From positions 1 through 11,976 of the forward strand of contig DASZLR010000025.1 of NCBI GenBank assembly GCA_035552275.1: a stretch of 11,976 nucleotides of DNA. Direction: 5' to 3'. The DNA comes from DASVLX01 sp035552275. Lineage in GTDB: Bacteria; Actinomycetota; Actinomycetes; Mycobacteriales; Pseudonocardiaceae. The notes beneath the pieces are model-generated. The model had not been told where the DNA came from and made no database searches. It worked only from the letters and a program-made list of their open reading frames with translations. Positions 6,794-11,976 of the stretch are shown one piece after another. The stretch's first letter is position 1, and each line of letters opens with the position of its first letter. A program made the translations under genes and the position numbers.

Positions 6794-6866
6794 GGCGTGG
6801 TTTCCCTCGCGCCCTGAGTCCGCTCCGGGCGCGAGGGAAACGCCACCGACGTCAGCGGAGCTGACG
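6794..6866. terminator. Strong bidirectional terminator hairpin, plus a second small hairpin
   Basis: Directly after the L,D-transpeptidase stop, TTTCCCTCGCGCCC (6801-6814) pairs perfectly with GGGCGCGAGGGAAA (6827-6840) across a 12-nt loop. GGCG (6794-6797) and CGCC (6841-6844) extend the stem past a 3-nt bulge. A second perfect stem, CGTCAGC (6850-6856) and GCTGACG (6860-6866), has a 3-nt loop. The genes on both sides converge here, so the main hairpin probably ends both transcripts. The remaining 6867-6963 shows no gene I can support. Confidence 0.8.
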
Positions 6867-6963
6867 GCGCACCGTCACCAGCAGGTTCGCTCGACGCGGC
6901 GGCATGGTGCTCTCGGTGGCCGCTACCTGGACCTGACCCCCGACGAACTCACCGACGAGACCA

Positions 6964-8175
6964 CTAAGGATGCTGTCGCCGGAATATTCGGCGGATCCGG
7001 TCGACCATGGACGCGAACACCAGTTCCATCGCGCCGGGCGCCTTGACCGGGCCGTCGGGTGCGCGCCCGGAGGTGGCGCTGTCGGCGACCGCTTCGGCGA
7101 ACTGGGCGAACATGCGGCGGCTGACGTCCCCGGCGACGCTGCGGCCGAACTGCGCGATCCGGCCCGTGAGATACACCTTCGCGTCGGCGTGCAACGTGGT
7201 TCCGGTGCCGGTGAGCTCGGTGCGGAGGACAATGTCCGCCTGCGTCTGGGCGCCCCCAGCGTCCTGGCCCTGCGCGAGAACCCGCATACGTTGGCCGTCC
7301 CGGTCATGTTCGACGATGTGCGCGATGCCGCGGAACGCGAGCTTGATCGGTCCGAGCGACACGCGGGCTCGACCGACGTAGCGGTGGTCGCCGAGATCCT
7401 CGGTGAGTTCGGCGCCGGGCAGGCAGCGGGCCAGCCGGTGCGCGTCGTCGAACACCTGCCATACCTTGTGGACGGGGACGGCGATCTCGGTGCGGATGTG
7501 CACCGCGATGGTGGGATCCCCGTCCGGCAGCACGATTTCCGCAGGCCGGCCCAGCGCGGCGTCCGCGTTCGGCGACGTTTCATCGGGCTGGGCGATGGCC
7601 TGCCCGGTCGCCCGACCGACGAGAGCGCGGCGGGCGCAGTTGCCCGGTTCCGGTAGACCGTCCGGATAGGACTCGCGGGCTTCCTTGACCGCGGTGAGGA
7701 TGTTGCGGTATCCGGTGCAGCGGCAGATCACACCGGACAGCTCCGTGGGCAGCTCCTCCTCGGTCACCTCGGGCTGGTTGGCGAGCAGGTCGTAGGAGCT
7801 CATCAGGAATCCCGGCGTGCAGAACCCACACTGCAAAGCGTGGTTGCGGCCGAAAGTCTCCTGGAGCGGATGCAGGTCGTCCGGCCGTCCGAGGCCCTCA
7901 ACGGTGACGATCTCCGCGCCGTCGGCCTGCGGCGCGAACAGCAGGCAGGCCCGCGCGGCCTCCCCGTCCACCAGCACCGTGCACATGCCGCACACACCGT
8001 GCTCGCACCCGATATGGGTGCCCGTGAGACCGAGATGGTCGCGCAGCGCGTCGGCGAGGGTGACCCGCGCCGGGAGGTTCAGCACCGCGGGGGTGCCGTT
8101 GACGGTCAGCCGCACCTCGACGAGATCATCGACACCGGCCTTCACTGGCTGCGGAGTTTGCTGGCTGGCGGTCAC
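6964..8175 (-). CDS. Molybdenum hydroxylase [2Fe-2S] subunit fused to a CoxG-like SRPBCC domain
   Basis: A 403-residue fusion. Residues about 19-172 form the small iron-sulfur subunit of the xanthine dehydrogenase/CO dehydrogenase superfamily. The plant-ferredoxin-type cluster is held by Cys57, Cys62, Cys65 and Cys77 (GCEHGVCGMCTVLVDG), and the second, Mo-proximal cluster by Cys116, Cys119, Cys151 and Cys153 (CGFC and CRC). Both clusters relay electrons from Mo to FAD. After a linker (about 173-222), residues about 223-365 match the CoxG/SRPBCC fold (VHKVWQVFDDAHRLARCLPGAEL at the start). CoxG has been linked to membrane attachment of CO dehydrogenase. A short basic end (RIRRIFRRQHP) follows. 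A normal small subunit is about 160 residues, so the CoxG part is a real extension. The GTG start at 8175 lies 4 nt after the FAD-subunit stop and has AAAGGG (8184-8189). Confidence 0.9.
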   Translation of the reverse strand: MTASQQTPQPVKAGVDDLVEVRLTVNGTPAVLNLPARVTLADALRDHLGLTGTHIGCEHGVCGMCTVLVDGEAARACLLFAPQADGAEIVTVEGLGRPDDLHPLQETFGRNHALQCGFCTPGFLMSSYDLLANQPEVTEEELPTELSGVICRCTGYRNILTAVKEARESYPDGLPEPGNCARRALVGRATGQAIAQPDETSPNADAALGRPAEIVLPDGDPTIAVHIRTEIAVPVHKVWQVFDDAHRLARCLPGAELTEDLGDHRYVGRARVSLGPIKLAFRGIAHIVEHDRDGQRMRVLAQGQDAGGAQTQADIVLRTELTGTGTTLHADAKVYLTGRIAQFGRSVAGDVSRRMFAQFAEAVADSATSGRAPDGPVKAPGAMELVFASMVDRIRRIFRRQHP

Positions 8176-8179
8176 CGTT

Positions 8180-9067
8180 TCATCCCTTTCCAGCGCGGTG
8201 GTATGCCTTGGCGAGCTCGCGGCTCGCCAGCGTGCGGAACAGGCGGCGGCGATAGTCCCGGGAGGCGTGCGCGTCGCCGTCGGTGTCCACCAACCGGTCC
8301 GCCACCGCGGTCAGTGGCCCGGCCAACTTCTCCGGCAGACTCGCGAGATCGCCGCCGCAGTCGTGCAGCGCCTGGGCGAACTCGGTCCCGACCGAAAGGG
8401 TCACCGGCCGGTCGGACACGCCGAACCCGGTCAGCACCGCGTCCGTTTCCTTGCCGCGTCGGCGAACCCGCGCGACCACACCGGCCAGTGCGAAGTCGCC
8501 GTGCCGGCGGGCGATCTCGGCGAAACCGAACCCCTCGCCCGGTACGGCGACCGGTAGTCGGACGGCGGTGATGATCTCGTCCGGGCTGAGCGCGGTGGTC
8601 ATCGCGCCGAAGAAGAAGTCCCGCGCCGGCACCCGGCGGACCCCGGTCGTCCCGGCGACGACCACCTCGGCGTTCAGGCAACACGCGACGGCCGGAAGTT
8701 CCGCGGCCGGATCGGCGTGCGCCAGGCTGCCGCACACGGTGCCCCGGCTGCGCAGCTCGCGGTGCCCGACCCACGGCAACGCCATGCGCAGCAATGGAAC
8801 CGACGCGCTCGCAGGGTCCCGTTGCGCCCGCCGCTGTCGGACCGTGGCGCCGATCTCCAGAAATCCGTCGGATTCGGTGATCTCACCAAGGCCGGCGACG
8901 GAGTTGATGTCGACCAGGATGTCCGGGCGGGCGAGGCGCATGGCCAGCACCGGAACCAGTGACTGCCCACCGGCGATGACCTTGCCGCCACCCCTCGAAC
9001 CCGCGAGTTCGGCGATCGCGTCTGCGACACTCGACGGCCGGACGTAGGCGAACGGTGCGGCCTTCAT
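8180..9067 (-). CDS. Molybdenum hydroxylase FAD subunit (CoxM family)
   Basis: A 295-residue FAD-binding subunit of a xanthine dehydrogenase/CO dehydrogenase-type enzyme; family members are about 290 residues. FAD-contact motifs are AGGQSLVPVLAMRLARP (32-48) and RGTVCGSLAHADPAAELP (108-125), where CO dehydrogenase has TIGGD. RRHGDFALAGV (187-197) is also typical. The subunit takes electrons from the two [2Fe-2S] clusters of its partner and passes them to an external acceptor in the cytoplasm. It starts 8 nt after the crotonase stop; its GAGGT (9073-9077) overlaps that stop codon, so translation is probably coupled. It ends 4 nt before the iron-sulfur subunit start. Confidence 0.92.
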   Translation of the reverse strand: MKAAPFAYVRPSSVADAIAELAGSRGGGKVIAGGQSLVPVLAMRLARPDILVDINSVAGLGEITESDGFLEIGATVRQRRAQRDPASASVPLLRMALPWVGHRELRSRGTVCGSLAHADPAAELPAVACCLNAEVVVAGTTGVRRVPARDFFFGAMTTALSPDEIITAVRLPVAVPGEGFGFAEIARRHGDFALAGVVARVRRRGKETDAVLTGFGVSDRPVTLSVGTEFAQALHDCGGDLASLPEKLAGPLTAVADRLVDTDGDAHASRDYRRRLFRTLASRELAKAYHRAGKG

Positions 9068-9075
9068 CGGCTACC

Positions 9076-9855
9076 TCACCGGCCCTGGAACTTCGGGGCC
9101 CGCTTGTCCACGAACGCGGCCACGCCCTCGGCGAAGTCCTTGCTGGACCGCAGCATCGCGTACGCCTTGCGTTCCAGCTCGATGCCCGAGTACAGCGGCG
9201 CGTCCACGCCCCGGTCCAGCACCTCTTTGGCGGTGCGGGCGGCCAGCGGGGAGAATCCGAGGAGCGTGCCCACGATCCGTTCCACCTCTGCGTCCAGCGC
9301 GGTCCGGTCGTCCACCACGTTCGCCACCAGACCCCAGTCGCCGGCCTGCTGGGCGTTGATCCGGGTCGCGGTCATGACGTGGTATTTGGCGCGGGACAGG
9401 CCGATCAGGCGGGCGAGTCGTTGCGTGCCACCGGATCCGGGGATCATGCCCAGCCGCATCTCCGGCAGCGCGAACTCGCTGCGCTGGGTGGCTACCCGGA
9501 TGTCGGTGGACAGGGCGAGTTCCAGGCCGACGCCGAAGCAGTAGCCGTCGATCGCGGCGATCACCGGCTTCGGGCTGCGTGCCGCCGCGGTGACGTTGTG
9601 GCCCAGGTCGGTGAAATCAATCGGGTCGACCTCCATGAACCCGGCGATGTCCCCGCCGGAGGAGAAGTGTTGGCCCGCGGCCTGGACGACCACCACCTGG
9701 ATGTCGGCGTCGGCGTCGATCTCAGCGAACCGGTCGGCCATCACCTGGCGGGTCTCCCAAGTGATGATGTTGTACTTGCCGTGGTCGAGGGTTAGGTAGG
9801 CCACCCGGCCCTGGTGGCCGCGGTCCAGGCGGATCTCGCCTCCGGTGAGTGCCAT
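9076..9855 (-). CDS. Crotonase-family enzyme (enoyl-CoA hydratase/hydrolase), HmfE-like
   Basis: A 259-residue crotonase-fold enzyme acting on a CoA thioester. The oxyanion hole is formed around SSGGDIAGF (65-73) and Gly109. Both acid residues of enoyl-CoA hydratases are kept: Glu112 (GLELAL) and Glu132 (LPEMRLG). The helix IPGSGGTQRLARL (138-150) is standard. The gene sits between the Mo and FAD subunit genes of a hydroxylase, 2 nt after the former and 8 nt before the latter, so it almost certainly acts on the same pathway. The HFSSGG-IAGF-E pattern and the DWG segment resemble 2-oxoglutaroyl-CoA hydrolase HmfE of furoate catabolism, from memory and not by alignment. A hydratase or isomerase acting after ring hydroxylation is the main alternative. 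The start is ATG at 9855, with AAAGGAAA (9864-9871) upstream. Confidence 0.88.
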   Translation of the reverse strand: MALTGGEIRLDRGHQGRVAYLTLDHGKYNIITWETRQVMADRFAEIDADADIQVVVVQAAGQHFSSGGDIAGFMEVDPIDFTDLGHNVTAAARSPKPVIAAIDGYCFGVGLELALSTDIRVATQRSEFALPEMRLGMIPGSGGTQRLARLIGLSRAKYHVMTATRINAQQAGDWGLVANVVDDRTALDAEVERIVGTLLGFSPLAARTAKEVLDRGVDAPLYSGIELERKAYAMLRSSKDFAEGVAAFVDKRAPKFQGR

Positions 9856-9857
9856 CC

Positions 9858-11976
9858 TCAGTGTTTCCTTTCGGTGTCGCGGTTGGACAGCAGTTCGTGA
9901 ATCACGTTGCCGTGCAAGGGAAGTGATGTGATTTCCATGCCGAGTGCGTCGGCGACAGCGTTCGCGACGGCAACCGGCAGGCTCATGCAGCTGCCCTCGC
10001 CGCAGCCCTTCGCACCCAGCCGGGTCAGCGGGGACGGGGTTTCCAGGTGGTCGCTCACCAGGTCAAAGGTGGTCTCCGCGGTGGTCGGGCACAGGTAGTC
10101 CATGAACGTCGCCGTAGGCTGCCCGGCGTCGGTGTAGCGCATCTCCTCCAGCGTTGCCCCGCCGAGCGCGTGCGCCAGCGCGCCGTGTATCTGGCCCTCC
10201 AGCAACGTCGGGTTGAGGATGGTGCCCGCGTCGTGCACCGTGACCACCCGGTCCAGCGATAGCTGCCTGGTCTCCGGGTCGATCCGGACGACGGCGAGCT
10301 CGGCGACGAAGCCGTAGCACAGGCTGGAGTTGATCTGGTCGGTGCGGCTGGCGGCCTTGGCCTGCGGCGGGGTGAACGCGGCCTCCTCGTAGGTCCGTGC
10401 GGAGGTGCCGTCGGGCAGTGCGCCGGGATCCCAGTGGATCAGCCCGGCGGCGTGCCGGAACGCCACAGCCCGACCCCGATCCTCCAAGACCCGGACCTGC
10501 CCGTCGGCGAGTTCCACCTCGCCTGGGTCGACGCCGAGCAGCGTGGCCGCGGCGATACCGACGGTCGTCGCCAACCTGTCGGCGGCTTCGACAAGGGCGC
10601 TGGTGAGCAGCGGCGCGAACCGGGAGGAGTAGCTGCCCGAACTGATCGTCCACGGCGTCGTCGCGGTGTCCATCTCCACCACCGGTCGCACCTGGTCCAC
10701 CGGCAGGCCCAGCCGCTCGGCGACGACCGCCCGCGCCACCGTCGCGTGGCCCTGGCCCTGTGGCACGGTGCCCAGCAGCACCGAGACGATCCCACTGGGG
10801 TCCACGCTGATCCGCACATGCTCGGTCGAACCGGACTTGCCCCGGCCAGCCCCCCGCTGTTGCGCCGGCGTGGCCAGACCGACGTAGCCGATGTTGGTCG
10901 CCGACGGGTCGACGATGGTGGCCACGCCGATCCCCATAAACTCGCCGCGCTCGCGGGCTTCCCGCTGGGCGGCGCGCAGCGCCGGGTAGTCCGCGTTCTT
11001 GCACAGCAGGTCCACGGCGCGGTGGTAGTCACCGGAGTCGTAGATTCCACCGGTCGGCGTGGCATACGGGAAATCCGCGTGGCGCACCAGATTGCGGCGG
11101 CGCAGTTCGATCGGGTCGAGCCCGCACACGCCGGCGACCTGGTCCATCAGACGTTCCAGGCCGAAATACAACTGCTGGCCGCCGAAACCGCGGTTCAACC
11201 CGGTCGGCGTCTTGTTGGTGACCACCGCGCGGGAGCGGATCTGGACCGCGTCGATCCGATAGGCCCCGGTGACGTTGCCGAAACAGCGGTACAGCGTGCT
11301 GGGTTCCGGCGGCCGCAGGTACGCGCCCACGTTGTCCACCAAGTCCGCCCGCAACGCTCGCACGGTGCCGTCCGCGGACACCGCGGCCTCGAACCACATC
11401 GCCCGATCGGAGCCGGCGGAGCTGGCCAGCAGATGTTCGATGCGATCCTCGGTCCAGCGCACCGGGCGGCCGCAGTGCTTGCTGGCCAAGGCCATCAGCG
11501 CGATATACGGGTAGATGCCCGCCTTGATCCCGAAGCTGCCGCCGTTGTCCGCGGGGACCATCAACCGAATTCGGGAGGCCGGGATGCCGAACGCGCCCGC
11601 GAGCACCTGCGCCATCGAGAACGGGCCGTGGAAGTTCGCCCATGCCTGGATCGCCGGCCCGTCCACCTCGTCCTGCCATTCCGCGATCACCGAATAGCAC
11701 TCCATCGGTGTCGAGGAGTAGCGCGGGAAGTGGTACTTCCCCCGGACCACGTGGTCGGCCCGGTCGAACACGTCGTCGACGTCGCCGAAGGTGAAAGTCC
11801 GGTCGCTCGCCACGTTGCCGCCCGCGCCCTCGTGCAGCCTCGGCGCGTCCGGCAGCAGCGCCTGCTCGACGTCCACCACCGGCGGCAGCGGGTCGTAGTC
11901 GACCTCGACCAACTCCGCCGCGTCCTCGGCCAGATAGCGGTCGGCCGCGACCACCACGGCGACCGGCTCGCCGACG
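9858..11976 (-). CDS. Molybdenum hydroxylase large (Mo-binding) subunit, 5' end outside the window
   Basis: About 705 codons of a xanthine dehydrogenase/CO dehydrogenase-type large subunit; the frame stays open to the window edge, so the N-terminus is missing (family length is about 760-800). The first residues, VGEPVAVVVAADRYLAEDAA, belong to the a/b hammerhead domain. Mo-cofactor motifs follow: NGGSFGIK (codons 11546-11523), PQGQGHATVARAV, and GAKGCGEGS near the end, with the catalytic Glu codon at 9998-9996. The active-site loop reads NRGFGGQQ (11195-11172). CO dehydrogenase form I has AYRCSFR there, with the S-Cu-Mo cysteine, so this enzyme is not a CO oxidiser and probably hydroxylates a carbon next to a ring heteroatom or a similar substrate. 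It is first among the visible operon genes, ending 2 nt before the crotonase. Confidence 0.93.
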   Translation of the reverse strand, partial: VGEPVAVVVAADRYLAEDAAELVEVDYDPLPPVVDVEQALLPDAPRLHEGAGGNVASDRTFTFGDVDDVFDRADHVVRGKYHFPRYSSTPMECYSVIAEWQDEVDGPAIQAWANFHGPFSMAQVLAGAFGIPASRIRLMVPADNGGSFGIKAGIYPYIALMALASKHCGRPVRWTEDRIEHLLASSAGSDRAMWFEAAVSADGTVRALRADLVDNVGAYLRPPEPSTLYRCFGNVTGAYRIDAVQIRSRAVVTNKTPTGLNRGFGGQQLYFGLERLMDQVAGVCGLDPIELRRRNLVRHADFPYATPTGGIYDSGDYHRAVDLLCKNADYPALRAAQREARERGEFMGIGVATIVDPSATNIGYVGLATPAQQRGAGRGKSGSTEHVRISVDPSGIVSVLLGTVPQGQGHATVARAVVAERLGLPVDQVRPVVEMDTATTPWTISSGSYSSRFAPLLTSALVEAADRLATTVGIAAATLLGVDPGEVELADGQVRVLEDRGRAVAFRHAAGLIHWDPGALPDGTSARTYEEAAFTPPQAKAASRTDQINSSLCYGFVAELAVVRIDPETRQLSLDRVVTVHDAGTILNPTLLEGQIHGALAHALGGATLEEMRYTDAGQPTATFMDYLCPTTAETTFDLVSDHLETPSPLTRLGAKGCGEGSCMSLPVAVANAVADALGMEITSLPLHGNVIHELLSNRDTERKH

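Noticed and set aside
6852..7583. A 243-codon minus-strand frame over the CoxG domain
   Set aside because: It is a shadow frame of the FeS/CoxG fusion; the composition is Arg/Ser-rich and no fold is recognisable, except that its last part is noted as a finding.
6964..11976. Aerobic carbon monoxide dehydrogenase (coxL/M/S)
   Set aside because: The large subunit lacks the AYRCSFR loop needed for the Cu-S-Mo centre, and a crotonase gene interrupts the subunit genes.
1..11976. CRISPR array, insertion sequence, prophage, tRNA or rRNA
   Set aside because: I found no regularly spaced repeats, no transposase or integrase motif, no terminal inverted repeats around a gene and no recognisable RNA gene. 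Gene composition is even across the window.

Overview
The window is about 12 kb of very GC-rich DNA with strong third-position G/C bias, GTG as well as ATG starts and Shine-Dalgarno sites of the GGAGG/AAAGG type. It comes from an actinobacterial chromosome. An L,D-transpeptidase of the mycobacterial LdtMt2 layout and a two-gene set resembling the tuberculostearic-acid (10-methylstearate) pathway point to a mycolata or Pseudonocardia-type actinomycete. I cannot name the genus. I see no mobile element, CRISPR array, tRNA or rRNA.

Layout, left to right. (1) 1-147 is the 3' end of an aldehyde dehydrogenase, probably succinate-semialdehyde dehydrogenase (+). (2) 148-366 is a gap with a hairpin between converging genes. 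(3) 367-1443 is a PhaC-like alpha/beta hydrolase with a cysteine nucleophile (-). (4) 1540-2622 is a seven-helix CtaG-type cytochrome oxidase assembly protein (+), divergent from (3). (5) 2641-5370 is a two-gene minus-strand operon: an FAD-binding oxidoreductase followed by a CFA-synthase-like methyltransferase. Together they match the enzymes that methylate oleoyl chains and then reduce the 10-methylene group to make 10-methyl branched lipids (BfaB/BfaA, also called TmsB/TmsA). (6) 5371-5563 is a divergent intergenic region with two short palindromes. (7) 5564-6793 is a lipoprotein L,D-transpeptidase (+). (8) 6794-6866 carries a strong hairpin and a second smaller one, probably a bidirectional terminator. 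(9) 6964-11976 is a tightly packed minus-strand operon for a molybdenum hydroxylase of the xanthine dehydrogenase/CO dehydrogenase superfamily. Its order is large Mo subunit (5' end cut by the window), crotonase-family enzyme, FAD subunit, and a [2Fe-2S] subunit fused to a CoxG-like SRPBCC domain.

How they work together. Regions 4 to 7 concern the cell envelope and respiration, but only the bfaA-bfaB pair is clearly one pathway. Region 9 is a catabolic module. The large subunit lacks the CO dehydrogenase active-site loop, so it is not a CO oxidiser. The crotonase gene embedded between the hydroxylase subunits suggests a CoA-thioester substrate. The crotonase resembles the 2-oxoglutaroyl-CoA hydrolase HmfE of furoate degradation, so a 2-furoyl-CoA dehydrogenase-like system is my leading but unproven hypothesis.
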